Shown here: piece by piece, positions 10,213 through 17,379 of the stretch
Layout: every line of letters starts with the position of its first letter
How positions within the stretch are numbered: position 1 is the stretch's first letter
Origin: Terrimesophilobacter bigeumensis
GTDB taxonomy: Bacteria > Actinomycetota > Actinomycetes > Actinomycetales > Microbacteriaceae
NCBI RefSeq assembly: GCF_039537265.1
Contig: NZ_BAABAE010000002.1
Location: 62,001 to 126,000 of the forward strand
Direction of reading: 5' to 3'
Length of the DNA: 64,000 bases
Notes under the pieces: model-generated
Databases searched by the model: none
The model's input: only the letters and a program-made list of their open reading frames with translations
Told to the model about the DNA's origin: nothing
Position numbers and translations under genes: made by a program

Positions 10213-10872
10213 TCAGGCGTCCGTGACGACATCCAGGCGCGCGAGCAACTGCTCGACCTGAGCCCGGATCCGGTCGCGGATGCGGCGCACCTCTTCCCTC
10301 GGAAGGCCGGCCGGGTCGTCGAGCTCCCAGTCCTCGTACCGCTTGCCCGGGTACACCGGGCAGGCGTCGCCGCATCCCATAGTGATCACGACATCCGCCG
10401 CCTGCACCACGTCGTCGGTGAGGGGCTTCGGGAACTCTTCGGCCAGGTCCAGGCCGAGCTCCGCCATGACCGCGGTCACGGTCGGGTTCAGCTCCCGGCT
10501 CGGCGCCGAGCCGGCGGAGCGCACGTGCACGCGGCCGCCACCGAGGTGGTTGGCGAAGACCGCAGCCATCTGTGATCGTCCGGCGTTCTGCTCGCAGACG
10601 AAGAGGATCTCGGGAACGGGTCTTTCGATCGAGCCTTTCGCCTGGGCCAGGGCGGTGAGGCGATCGCTCGCGAAGCGGGTGGTTCGCACGGCCAGGTGCG
10701 CGGTCACCGTCGAGGTGCGCAGCAGCGCCGTGTACGACTCGAGCACGTAGCGCTCGACCGTCTCCGTGTTGAAGACCCCGGAGAACCTGGACGCCAGCTC
10801 GGCGGCGAGACGCCGAAGATAGTCCTCGGGGTAGGCGAGCCCGGGTTGGCCGCGCCGGTCGCTGAGGTCCAC
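10213..10872 (-). CDS. Arsenate reductase (LMW-PTP type) with N-terminal helical extension
   Basis: 219 residues. The C-terminal half is an ArsC of the low-molecular-weight phosphatase fold with P-loop CEQNAGRSQ near residue 92, later cysteines in MGCGDACP, and KRYEDWELDDPAG. About 85 N-terminal residues form a predicted helical bundle. This resembles the long ArsC1'-type protein of Corynebacterium glutamicum, reported as thioredoxin-coupled, whereas short actinobacterial ArsCs use mycothiol. It reduces arsenate to arsenite in the cytosol. It lies 5 bp downstream of a short ArsC on the same strand, so two reductases with possibly different electron donors are paired. Confidence 0.87.
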   Translation of the reverse strand: MDLSDRRGQPGLAYPEDYLRRLAAELASRFSGVFNTETVERYVLESYTALLRTSTVTAHLAVRTTRFASDRLTALAQAKGSIERPVPEILFVCEQNAGRSQMAAVFANHLGGGRVHVRSAGSAPSRELNPTVTAVMAELGLDLAEEFPKPLTDDVVQAADVVITMGCGDACPVYPGKRYEDWELDDPAGLPREEVRRIRDRIRAQVEQLLARLDVVTDA

Positions 10873-10877
10873 GGGCG

Positions 10878-11288
10878 TCAGGCCTGAGCCGGGAGGATCT
10901 CGCTCAAGAGCCCCTCGATGCGCCGCTTGATGTCGTCGCGAATCGGCCGGACAGCGTCGATGCCCCGACCGGCCGGGTCGTCGAGCTCCCAGTCCTCGTA
11001 CCGCTTGCCGGGGAAGATCGGGCAGGCGTCGCCGCAGCCCATGGTGATGACGACGTCGGAGTCCTTGACGGCATCCGTGGTCAGGATCTTCGGCACGTTG
11101 TTCGCGATGTCGATGCCCTCTTCGGCCATCGCCTGAATGGCGACCGGGTTGATCTCGTCCTTCGGCTCGGAGCCGGCCGAGAGCACGGTCACCCGATCGC
11201 CGGCGAGGGCGGCCAGATAGCCCGCAGCCATCTGCGAGCGGCCCGCGTTGTGCACGCAGACGAAGAGGACTGTGGGCTTGTCGGACAT
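10878..11288 (-). CDS. arsC: Arsenate reductase (short LMW-PTP type, mycothiol-type candidate)
   Basis: 136 residues, full length for the short actinobacterial ArsC. P-loop CVHNAGRSQ at residues 11-19, SAGSEPKDEINPVA, VITMGCGDACPIFPGKRYEDWELDDPAG. Reduces arsenate to arsenite; family members in Actinobacteria use mycothiol and mycoredoxin (established for Corynebacterium, inferred here). GGAGGAG lies 5 nt upstream of the ATG. First gene of the minus-strand pair. A perfect palindrome (11314-11331), likely an ArsR-type operator, lies 25 bp upstream. No arsenite efflux pump (ACR3/ArsB) or ArsR gene is visible in the window. Confidence 0.9.
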   Translation of the reverse strand: MSDKPTVLFVCVHNAGRSQMAAGYLAALAGDRVTVLSAGSEPKDEINPVAIQAMAEEGIDIANNVPKILTTDAVKDSDVVITMGCGDACPIFPGKRYEDWELDDPAGRGIDAVRPIRDDIKRRIEGLLSEILPAQA

Positions 11289-11313
11289 GGCTCCTCCGTC
11301 ACGGCGTGCAGGG

Positions 11314-11331
11314 CATCGACAGATGTCGATG
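11314..11331. promoter_or_regulatory. Operator 1 in the ars/aquaporin divergent region
   Basis: CATCGACA-GA-TGTCGATG, two perfect 8-bp arms around a 2-bp centre. It is the exact reverse complement of operator 2, 97 bp away. The two-fold symmetry and context fit an ArsR/SmtB-family repressor site controlling the arsC pair. Confidence 0.7.
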
Positions 11332-11427
11332 TAATAAGTATCGGGGTGTCACCGTGACGAGACAATCTGCGCGGGAATCGTTCACCAGATATTCACCTGG
11401 AGCCGATCCGCCGATCGCCATCTGCTC

Positions 11428-11445
11428 CATCGACATCTGTCGATG
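11428..11445. promoter_or_regulatory. Operator 2 in the ars/aquaporin divergent region
   Basis: CATCGACA-TC-TGTCGATG, the same 8-bp arms as operator 1. It ends 6 bp before the aquaporin -10 box (11452-11457), so a bound protein would cover the -35/-10 region. Confidence 0.7.
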
Positions 11446-11451
11446 TAACGA

Positions 11452-11457
11452 TAGGCT
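11452..11457 (+). promoter_or_regulatory. -10 box, aquaporin promoter
   Basis: TAGGCT ends 7 nt before the aquaporin ATG, giving a leaderless or nearly leaderless transcript. It lies directly downstream of operator 2. Confidence 0.6.
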
Positions 11458-11464
11458 GACGCCC

Positions 11465-12133
11465 ATGTCTGCAAGACTTCGCCGGGTCGTGGCCGAGTTC
11501 CTCGGCAGTGCTCTCCTGGCCGCTGTCGTCGTCGGATCGGGCATTGCGGCGGAGCGACTCTCGCCGAGTGATGTCGGGCTGCAATTACTGGAGAACGCCC
11601 TGGCGACAGCCCTCGCCTTGCCGGTGCTCATCCTGCTGTTCATCCACATCAGCGGCGCTCACTTCAACCCGGTCGTGTCTCTGGTCGACTCCGCGATCGG
11701 CCTGCGCGCGTGGCGGGACACCGCCGTCTACATCCCTGCCCAGGTCGCCGGCTGCATCGCCGGAGCCGTGCTGGCCAACCTGATGTTCGGCGCCTCCGCC
11801 GTCTCCTGGAGCACCAAGGAGCGCCTCGGCGCCGGCACCTTCCTCGCCGAGATCGTGGCCACGGCGGGGCTCGTCCTGGTCATCTTCGCCCTGGCCCGCA
11901 CCGGTCGCGCATCCGTCATCCCGGCCGCGGTCGGCGCCTACATCGGCGCTGCCTACTTCTTCACGGCCTCGACCAGTTTCGCGAATCCGGCCATCACGAT
12001 CGGGCGGATGTTCAGTGAGAGCTTCGCCGGTATCGCACCGAGTTCGTCGCTCGGCTTCATCGCGGCGCAACTGCTCGGCGGCGGCATCGGGTACCTGCTG
12101 GTGCGATACTTCTACCCGCGCGTCACCGTGTGA
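11465..12133 (+). CDS. MIP-family aquaporin/aquaglyceroporin, arsenic-linked
   Basis: 222-residue six-helix channel with both half-helix boxes: HFNPVVS (NPV instead of NPA) near residue 63 and FANPAIT near residue 174. In some bacteria (for example AqpS of Sinorhizobium meliloti) an aquaglyceroporin replaces an arsenite pump and lets arsenite formed by ArsC leave down its gradient. The divergent position opposite two arsC genes and identical operators for both sides support that role here, by inference. The ATG at 11465 is preferred over an upstream start at 11306, because a -10 box sits 7 nt before it and the longer version would be translated from the operators. Confidence 0.87.
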   Translation: MSARLRRVVAEFLGSALLAAVVVGSGIAAERLSPSDVGLQLLENALATALALPVLILLFIHISGAHFNPVVSLVDSAIGLRAWRDTAVYIPAQVAGCIAGAVLANLMFGASAVSWSTKERLGAGTFLAEIVATAGLVLVIFALARTGRASVIPAAVGAYIGAAYFFTASTSFANPAITIGRMFSESFAGIAPSSSLGFIAAQLLGGGIGYLLVRYFYPRVTV

Positions 12134-12169
12134 GGTGGTTGGGACCGGTGCGAAGGATGCCCGACCAGG

Positions 12170-12982
12170 TCACTCGCGGAGGATCGCCAGGAGGCGCAGG
12201 ATCTCCAGATACAGCCAGACGACGGTGACCATGATGCCGAAGGCGGCCGTCCAGCCGTAGATGCGCGGTGCCCCACGCTCGACTCCGGTCTTGATGCTGT
12301 CGAAGTCCAGAACGAGGGAGTATGCGGCGAGAAGGATCACGAGGATGCCGAGAATCAAGCCGAGCGGGATGCCGAAGATCTCGGCACTGCGCAAGCCAAA
12401 CGGCTGGTCGTTGACCCCGGTCAACATGAGCACGAGGTTCAGGACCGAGAACACGAGGTAGCCGATCATCGCGACCATGAAGACCTTCGTCGCCTTCTTC
12501 GATGCGCGCACCTTCCCGCTCGCGAAGAGAGCCAGCGTGACGCCGATCACGACGAACGTGCCCAGCACCGCTTGCACCGCGATCCCCGGGTACAGGAACT
12601 CGAAGAAGTTCGTCACCCCGCCGACGAAGACACCCTCCACCGCCGCATAGGCGAGCACGAGTGCGGGCGAAGGCTTCTTCTTGAAGATGTTGACCAGCGC
12701 CAGCACGAAGCCGACGATCATCGCCGGCAGGAAGAGCGATGGAATGAACCAGCCGACGGCCGCACCGACCAGCAGGATGCCGAAGCTCACGACGATCTTG
12801 ACGATCGTGTCCTCGTAGCTCATCCGGTCGGTCTCGGCCGGCGTTGCCGACGGACGCGAGTAGAGCTCGGTCAACTGCTCGGCGGTGAGCTCGGGGACGG
12901 CGGGACGGGCGAGCTGCGCCGCCTTGGTCGCGCTCGCGGAGAAGGCGGGCGAGTTGCTGAAGGCCGGATTCGATGACGCCAT
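12170..12982 (-). CDS. Bax inhibitor-1/YccA family membrane protein
   Basis: 270 residues. A soluble Ala/Pro-rich N-terminus of about 75 residues is followed by seven predicted membrane helices, ending with a short charged tail. The order and spacing match the actinobacterial Bax1-I family, including VLDFDSIKTGVERGAP before the last helices. Such proteins are proposed ion (Ca2+/H+) channels; no specific role can be read here. The ATG at 12982 starts the typical MASSNPAF N-terminus. Convergent with the aquaporin (36 bp between stops). Confidence 0.88.
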   Translation of the reverse strand: MASSNPAFSNSPAFSASATKAAQLARPAVPELTAEQLTELYSRPSATPAETDRMSYEDTIVKIVVSFGILLVGAAVGWFIPSLFLPAMIVGFVLALVNIFKKKPSPALVLAYAAVEGVFVGGVTNFFEFLYPGIAVQAVLGTFVVIGVTLALFASGKVRASKKATKVFMVAMIGYLVFSVLNLVLMLTGVNDQPFGLRSAEIFGIPLGLILGILVILLAAYSLVLDFDSIKTGVERGAPRIYGWTAAFGIMVTVVWLYLEILRLLAILRE

Positions 12983-13020
12983 GGGTTCCTCTGCTTTCGG
13001 GGGAATCGCTTTCACCAAAT

Positions 13021-13557
13021 CTACCGGGTCGTGGCTGTGTTTCTCCCGCGCATCGCGGCCAGCGAACGTCCCAGCCAGGCGGCGCCCGCGAGCAGGGCGC
13101 CGGCGACCGGCAGCACCACGGCCCCCCATCCGTAGTCGGGGAACATCTGCGCGAGAAGCAGCCCGCCGACCGGCGGGAGCGCGAGGGTCAGGTAGCTCAC
13201 GAGCGGCCTCTGCCGCACGAGCAGCCACGCTGCGAGGGTCACGGCGAGGAAGGGCGTCGCCTGGGCACCGTTCAGCAGGATGATCATGACGAGCACGCTC
13301 GCCCCGGATGCCAGGACGCGTCGCCAGCCGACCCCCGGCAGGATGCACCACCCCGCCACGTGCAGGAAGATCCCGATCGGCAGAACCCCGAGGGAGTACG
13401 TCGAAGTGAGCTGGATGAGCAGTCCGCCGGTGAACGCGAGGGTGAGCCCCCCGAGATACCGACCGCGGTAGGAGCCCCAGCGCGACGGGAGGAGCGAGGC
13501 CGGCTCGCGCCATCCGGACTGTGTCCAATCGGGCCCGGCCGGCGCAGGATCAGGCAT
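13021..13557 (-). CDS. Membrane protein of unknown function
   Basis: 178 residues with about five predicted helices (for example residues 37-60, 64-80, 84-100 and 140-165) and a short basic C-terminus. No recognised domain. Its start lies inside the 3' end of the zinc-ribbon gene (8-bp overlap), so the two are likely co-translated. The hydrophobic pattern and operon position look real, but no function is proposed. Confidence 0.65.
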   Translation of the reverse strand: MPDPAPAGPDWTQSGWREPASLLPSRWGSYRGRYLGGLTLAFTGGLLIQLTSTYSLGVLPIGIFLHVAGWCILPGVGWRRVLASGASVLVMIILLNGAQATPFLAVTLAAWLLVRQRPLVSYLTLALPPVGGLLLAQMFPDYGWGAVVLPVAGALLAGAAWLGRSLAAMRGRNTATTR

Positions 13558-13798
13558 ACGAGGTGTAGATCTGGATGGCGGCGTAGACGATGAGGACGAG
13601 CCCGAGCGCTCCCATGCCGATGCCGACCCAGAACGGGGCGTCGTACTTCTTCGCCTCCTCCTCAGTACTCAGGTCGGGGCGGATCGCCGCGGGAATGGCC
13701 GCCAGCGCGGGTACGGCCCTGTGCATCGGGCGCCCGCAATAGATGCAGAACTTCCACGTCGACGCGAGCTCGCGGCCGCAACTGTCGCAGCGTTCCAT
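13550..13798 (-). CDS. Small zinc-ribbon membrane protein
   Basis: 82 residues. The N-terminus carries CDSCGRELASTWKFCIYCG, a double CxxC zinc ribbon; one C-terminal helix (about 55-78) would anchor it. The ATG at 13798 puts the zinc ribbon right at the N-terminus; a GTG 42 nt further upstream is possible but adds unconserved-looking residues. Function unknown; it is the first gene of a two-gene unit with the membrane protein at 13021. The promoter region is shared with the divergent glycerophosphodiesterase gene 44 bp away. Confidence 0.7.
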   Translation of the reverse strand: MERCDSCGRELASTWKFCIYCGRPMHRAVPALAAIPAAIRPDLSTEEEAKKYDAPFWVGIGMGALGLVLIVYAAIQIYTSYA

Positions 13799-13829
13799 AG
13801 GGAGCAGATTACCAACAGCGGGTATCGCG

Positions 13830-13835
13830 TAGCGT
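13830..13835 (+). promoter_or_regulatory. -10 box of a leaderless promoter, glycerophosphodiesterase
   Basis: TAGCGT ends 6 nt before the GTG start at 13842. Confidence 0.5.
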
Positions 13836-13841
13836 TGCACT

Positions 13842-14843
13842 GTGAAACTGCCTGCGGCGACCCGGCCTATCGTGATCGCACACCGCGGCGCGAGCGGGTA
13901 CCGACCCGAGCACAGTCGTGCCGCCTACGACCTGGCGATCGACCTCGGGGTGGATGCCGTCGAGCCGGACATCGTCGCCACCGCCGACGGTGTGCTCGTA
14001 CTGCGGCACGAGAACGAGATCTCCGGCACGACGGATGTCGCACATCGCCCCGAGTTCGCCGGGCGGCGGACCACGAAGGTCATCGACGGCCAGAAGCTCA
14101 CCGGCTGGTTCACCGAGGACTTCACCTGGCTCGAACTGAAAAGCCTGCGGGTGCGCGAGCGCCTGCCGAAGCTCAGGAGCCGCTCCTTCGACGGTGAGGA
14201 AGGCATCCTGCGTCTCGGCGACCTCATCGACCTGCTCGACGAGCGCGGTGGCGTCGGCATGGTCGCCGAGATCAAGCACGCCGCGTACTTCGAGTCGATC
14301 GGACTGCCCCTCGATGAACTCGTCGCCGCAGAGCTGAGCAGCGCGGGCTGGGAGAACGACCCGCGGGTCACCGTCGAATGCTTCGAGACCCGGGTGCTCG
14401 GGCAGCTGCGGGATCGCGGGATCGCGGCGCAGTACGTCTTCCTCCTCGAGGCCGCCGGTGCGCCGGCCGACGAGGTCGCGGCGCACGGGCGAGCGGCGAA
14501 GCCTTACTCCGCCTATCTGACGGATGCCGGACTCGCCGGGATCGCGGCATCCGGGATCGACGGGATCAGCGTCGACAAGCGGCTGCTGCTCGCGGCGGAT
14601 GCCTCTGGGCAGGTCACCGGGACCACCGACCTCGTCGAGCGGGCGCACGCCGCCGGGCTGCTCGTCTTCTGCTGGACGCTGCGCGCTGAGAACATCTTCC
14701 TGCCGAAGAACCTGCGGCGCGGGGGCGGGCCGCGCGAGTTCGGGGAGTGGCGCGACGAGTTCCAGCTCATCATGCGCAGCGGCCTCGACGGCGTCTTCGC
14801 GGATCAGCCGGATCTCGCGATCGAGGCGCGGGCCGGGCTCTAG
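13842..14843 (+). CDS. Glycerophosphodiester phosphodiesterase
   Basis: 333-residue GDPD-family enzyme hydrolysing glycerophosphodiesters to glycerol 3-phosphate and an alcohol. Catalytic motifs: AHRGASGYRPEHS (two His, one Glu) at residues 13-25 and EPDIVATADGVLVLRHE (metal and acid/base residues) near residue 45. The barrel continues through MVAEIKH and GVFADQPD. There is no signal peptide, so it is probably cytosolic. Product could feed glpD at 5666. GTG start fits the -10 box 6 nt upstream. Followed by an 86-bp palindromic repeat. Confidence 0.92.
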   Translation: MKLPAATRPIVIAHRGASGYRPEHSRAAYDLAIDLGVDAVEPDIVATADGVLVLRHENEISGTTDVAHRPEFAGRRTTKVIDGQKLTGWFTEDFTWLELKSLRVRERLPKLRSRSFDGEEGILRLGDLIDLLDERGGVGMVAEIKHAAYFESIGLPLDELVAAELSSAGWENDPRVTVECFETRVLGQLRDRGIAAQYVFLLEAAGAPADEVAAHGRAAKPYSAYLTDAGLAGIAASGIDGISVDKRLLLAADASGQVTGTTDLVERAHAAGLLVFCWTLRAENIFLPKNLRRGGGPREFGEWRDEFQLIMRSGLDGVFADQPDLAIEARAGL

Positions 14844-14907
14844 CCCCTCCCCCCTTCCGGCCCACCTCGCGGCCGGTTGCGGCGGTGCGTGATGCGGGCG
14901 TGCCTCT

Positions 14908-14993
14908 GTCCCAAATGAAGGCATTGCCAAGGGGTCGCGCCACGCGAACGGGCGAGAAGTGGCTTTTGGCGTGGGAGTGCCTTCATTTGGGAC
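14908..14993. repeat. 86-bp palindromic repeat, copy B
   Basis: Perfect 16-bp ends (GTCCCAAATGAAGGCA / its complement) and a 54-bp core unrelated to copy A except ACGGGC at core positions 25-30 and a partial match (GTGGGAG) at 48-54. Intergenic, between convergent genes. Confidence 0.95.
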
Positions 14994-15042
14994 AGGTACC
15001 AGACGGGGGCCGCGTTGTGGGCCAGTTGCTGGCGAGTCGAAC

Positions 15043-15921
15043 TCAGAGGTGGTCGCCACGTGCGACCGAGGTGAGGATGGCGCGCTCAACTTCCGGCCAG
15101 CGGTAGATCACCTGGTTGTAACTGAATCGAAGAACGATGTAGTCGAGCGCGCACAACTCGGCATCACGACTGCGGTCCGCCTCGAAACGGACCGGGTCGA
15201 TGTGGTAGGCAACACCGTCGACCTCGATGACGAGCCGGCGGCCCGCCAGGAAGTCGACCCGCTTCCCGTCGATCCACACCTGTCGCTGAAGGGGCAAGCG
15301 GTGTGGTGCGAGGCGCACCCAGGTGATGGATTCCGTACCGCTCTCACAGATTCCGTCCGCCAACTGAAGTAGACGAGCACGGGTGGGGATACCGTCGGCG
15401 ATCAGCTGCCACTCATTGCGGGTGATGAGAGGGATGCTCCTCGTTTCGGACGGTCGTAACGCGGAATTGGCGATGGCGACCGCATAGTCGATGGGCTGGC
15501 AACGGGCTACCTCGGCGAGACAAGAAAGCGGGTCGAGCAGGAGTCTCGATCCCGCGCGGTGTTGGGCGTTCCAGTGCGTCGTCACCGCCAGTGAACCCCG
15601 CGGGAGTCGACGCCTCATGTTGTCGGGTGTGCGCAGCCGACAATCGTTATGGTCGAGCGACACGTGCAAGTGCTCGTCGGGCGGGCGCCACATTCCGTGC
15701 AGGGCCGCGCCGGAGATGCAACCGAGCCGCCCACCGACCCGGATGCCCTGCCGCAGAAGCGGGTGGACATCCGGTGTGCAATACCACCCCTGTCGAACCC
15801 GGATGACGATGCCATGATGTGCGGCCGCGGACAGCGCTCTCTTGTTGAAGCCGGCTGCGAGTAACTCGTAGGTGGCTGCGAGGCCGCCGTGGCTGTCGAT
15901 CGTTTCAGTCAGGGAGAACAT
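15043..15921 (-). CDS. AbiEi-type antitoxin-like N-terminus plus DUF559/Vsr-like nuclease-fold C-terminus
   Basis: 292 residues. The N-terminal third looks like a small winged helix of AbiEi-type antitoxins (GGLAATYELLAAGFNKRALSAA, then RVRQGWY). The C-terminus resembles the PD-(D/E)XK-like DUF559 fold: VDFLAGRRLVIEVDG near residue 225 supplies the acidic pair, followed by D-rich RDAELCALDYIVLRFSYNQV. Such proteins are common, often as orphans, in Microbacteriaceae; their role is unclear and no partner toxin is visible beside it. Base composition is slightly less GC-rich than neighbours. The IS1595-type element was inserted 56 bp upstream of its start and may have displaced its promoter. Confidence 0.7.
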   Translation of the reverse strand: MFSLTETIDSHGGLAATYELLAAGFNKRALSAAAHHGIVIRVRQGWYCTPDVHPLLRQGIRVGGRLGCISGAALHGMWRPPDEHLHVSLDHNDCRLRTPDNMRRRLPRGSLAVTTHWNAQHRAGSRLLLDPLSCLAEVARCQPIDYAVAIANSALRPSETRSIPLITRNEWQLIADGIPTRARLLQLADGICESGTESITWVRLAPHRLPLQRQVWIDGKRVDFLAGRRLVIEVDGVAYHIDPVRFEADRSRDAELCALDYIVLRFSYNQVIYRWPEVERAILTSVARGDHL

Positions 15922-15976
15922 CCGGCAAGCGTGCCGCGTCGCGGAGGCCTGTGGTGGTGCGGAAGCCTCGCTCTGT

Positions 15977-15984
15977 GGATAGCC
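15977..15984 (+). repeat. Target-site duplication, left
   Basis: GGATAGCC, repeated exactly at 18085-18092. An 8-bp duplication is the usual size for IS1595-family insertion. Confidence 0.93.
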
Positions 15985-16008
15985 GGCGCTGTGCGGGTTG
16001 ACAAACCC
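15985..16008 (+). repeat. Left terminal inverted repeat of the IS1595-family element
   Basis: 24 bp beginning GGCGCTGTGCGGG and ending TTGACAAACCC, exactly complementary to 18061-18084. TTGACA at 15998-16003 can also act as the -35 box of the transposase promoter. Confidence 0.95.
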
Positions 16009-16026
16009 ACACCCAAACCATAAATG
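15998..16026 (+). promoter_or_regulatory. Transposase promoter with -35 box in the terminal repeat
   Basis: TTGACA (15998-16003), 17-bp spacer, TAAATG (16021-16026). The ATG follows at 16032, so the transcript would be leaderless or nearly so. The right terminal repeat carries the same TTGACA pointing inward. Confidence 0.55.
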
Positions 16027-16031
16027 GGTTT

Positions 16032-17021
16032 ATGAGCAAGCAGGAGTTCTCAATCCCGAAGCTGGTAACCGACCTCAAGTCGGAAGCCGACGCTTACCTT
16101 TTGCTTGAACAACTCCGCTGGGGCGGCACCCCGGATGCATGCCCCAAATGCGGCACGGTTGGCCGCTGCTACTTCCTCAACCCCGCGAACGGTTCAACAC
16201 GCAAAACCCGTACCGGTTCGGTTTCGGAGCGTCGTGTGTGGAAGTGCGGTGGATGCCGTAAGCAGTTCTCAGTCCTCACGGATACCATCTTCCACGGAAC
16301 GAAGATCTCGATTCGTACTTGGTTGATGGTGATCCTCCAAGTGTGTTCGTCAAAGAACTCAGTGTCCGCGTGGGAGATTTCCCGCCAATACGGATTGACC
16401 CCCGAGAGTGCGTGGCACATGGTGCACCGCATCCGTGAAGCGATGAAGCGGGAGCCAGTCGCCGGACTCCTGCGGGGCGCTATTCAGGCGGACGAAACGT
16501 GGATTGGCGGGAACCCTGCTAATCGTCACCGCAACGACCCCCGCGAGCTGCCACGTAAAGCGGGCACCACGGACAAGCAGCCCGTGTTCGCTCTCGTGCA
16601 CTACGAGACTCGCGAAGCACGCTCCACAGTTGTGAATGATGTGACCGCGAACACCTTGGGAGACAAGATCCGCGAATGGGCGGACATTGAGAACACGTAT
16701 CTTCAGACAGACAAGCACACTGGGTACATCAAGATCGGCGCTGAGGCACCATCGCATGAGGTCGTTGATCACTCGATGGGCCAGTACAAATTGCTCGGTG
16801 GAGCGGGTACGAACCTGGTCGAAGGATTCTTCTCCGAGTTGAAGCGTTCCCTCGACGGCACCCACCGTCACGTTTCGATCGAGCACCTTGACCGGTATCT
16901 GGCCCAGTTCGACTTCATGTTCACGACCTGCAAACTGACTGACTCCCAGCGGATGCGGAAACTGATCGGAACCGTTGCTGGACGACGACTCACCTATATG
17001 CCACTTGTTGGAAACGCGTAG
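16032..17021 (+). CDS. IS1595-family transposase (ISXO2-like DDE)
   Basis: 329 residues. N-terminal zinc ribbon CPKCG...CGGCRKQF (about residues 37-79) binds the ends. The ISXO2-like DDE core starts with QADETWIGG near residue 155 and continues with QTDKHTGY near 235 and the catalytic acid in LVEGFFSELKR near 277, followed by GTHRHVS, the usual signature of the family. Full length with no frameshift, so probably active. Starts 24 bp inside the left terminal repeat. Confidence 0.95.
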   Translation: MSKQEFSIPKLVTDLKSEADAYLLLEQLRWGGTPDACPKCGTVGRCYFLNPANGSTRKTRTGSVSERRVWKCGGCRKQFSVLTDTIFHGTKISIRTWLMVILQVCSSKNSVSAWEISRQYGLTPESAWHMVHRIREAMKREPVAGLLRGAIQADETWIGGNPANRHRNDPRELPRKAGTTDKQPVFALVHYETREARSTVVNDVTANTLGDKIREWADIENTYLQTDKHTGYIKIGAEAPSHEVVDHSMGQYKLLGGAGTNLVEGFFSELKRSLDGTHRHVSIEHLDRYLAQFDFMFTTCKLTDSQRMRKLIGTVAGRRLTYMPLVGNA

Positions 17022-17057
17022 AAGAGCTATTAGTCCGGGTGAGAACCTGTTAAACTG

Positions 17058-17127
17058 TGGACCGGACGGGAATTGGACCCGCTAGGGAGAGTTCCAAATG
17101 CGCTCCTGGCAACCATGCCCCGGCCCA
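17058..17127 (-). other. tRNA-like or degenerate tRNA sequence inside the element
   Basis: Read on the minus strand: a 7-bp acceptor-like stem (TGGGCCG with CGGTCCA, one G-T pair), a T-arm-like GCGGG-TCCAATT-CCCGT, and a short D-arm-like GCA-TGGT-TGC. The anticodon-arm region is abnormal (GGAG/CTCC with a 13-nt loop), so it is not a normal tRNA. It may be a decayed tRNA or a chance fold. Confidence 0.25.
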
Positions 17128-17199
17128 AAATTGAAGATTAGAGAGCGGTGGGCCGCTCGGGTTGACGCTCCAACGTCAACCCGAAACGACCCACCACCA

Positions 17200-17229
17200 C
17201 TATGGCGGCGGCATACTTGTCACCTCCTT
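17200..17229 (-). other. Four-codon ORF (Met-Pro-Pro-Pro-stop) with a perfect Shine-Dalgarno
   Basis: On the minus strand AAGGAGG (17223-17229) lies 8 nt before ATG CCG CCG CCA TAG (17200-17214). Three prolines before a stop is a known slow or stalling context for ribosomes. It is followed by a perfect 10-bp hairpin (17158-17183, CGGGTTGACG and its complement). It could be a leader ORF or part of an RNA antisense to the transposase end. Low confidence as a gene. Confidence 0.3.
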
Positions 17230-17243
17230 CCAGTTGTTCTCTT

Positions 17244-17280
17244 CGAGAGCCGACTCATCCGTCACGGGGGTCGGCTCTCG
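17244..17280. terminator. Strong hairpin between transposase and passenger genes
   Basis: CGAGAGCCGAC and GTCGGCTCTCG form an 11-bp perfect stem with a 15-nt loop. It is the best candidate for ending the transposase transcript, though the following T-run is weak. The rest of the 358-bp gap 17022-17379 holds only the structures listed here; I see no convincing gene. Confidence 0.45.
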
Positions 17281-17341
17281 TGGTTCTATCGTACTGCACA
17301 ACCGGGACAAGTCAGGCGACACACCGAGTTATTGCATTAAC

Positions 17342-17362
17342 CTGTCCCAGAAATCGGGACAG
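17342..17362. promoter_or_regulatory. Palindrome upstream of the passenger operon
   Basis: CTGTCCC-N7-GGGACAG lies 5 bp upstream of the -10 box at 17368, within the -35/spacer region. The first passenger gene encodes a winged-helix protein, so autoregulation is a reasonable inference. Confidence 0.5.
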
Positions 17363-17367
17363 CCCTG

Positions 17368-17373
17368 TAGACT
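17368..17373 (+). promoter_or_regulatory. -10 box of a leaderless promoter, passenger gene 1
   Basis: TAGACT ends 6 nt before the ATG at 17380. Confidence 0.55.
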
Positions 17374-17379
17374 CGTGAC

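Noticed and set aside
10213..12133. Complete arsenic resistance operon including ArsR and ACR3
   Set aside because: No ArsR-like HTH or ACR3/ArsB gene lies in or near the cluster.
15043..15921. Complete toxin-antitoxin pair
   Set aside because: Only the AbiEi/DUF559-type protein is present; no partner toxin gene adjoins it.
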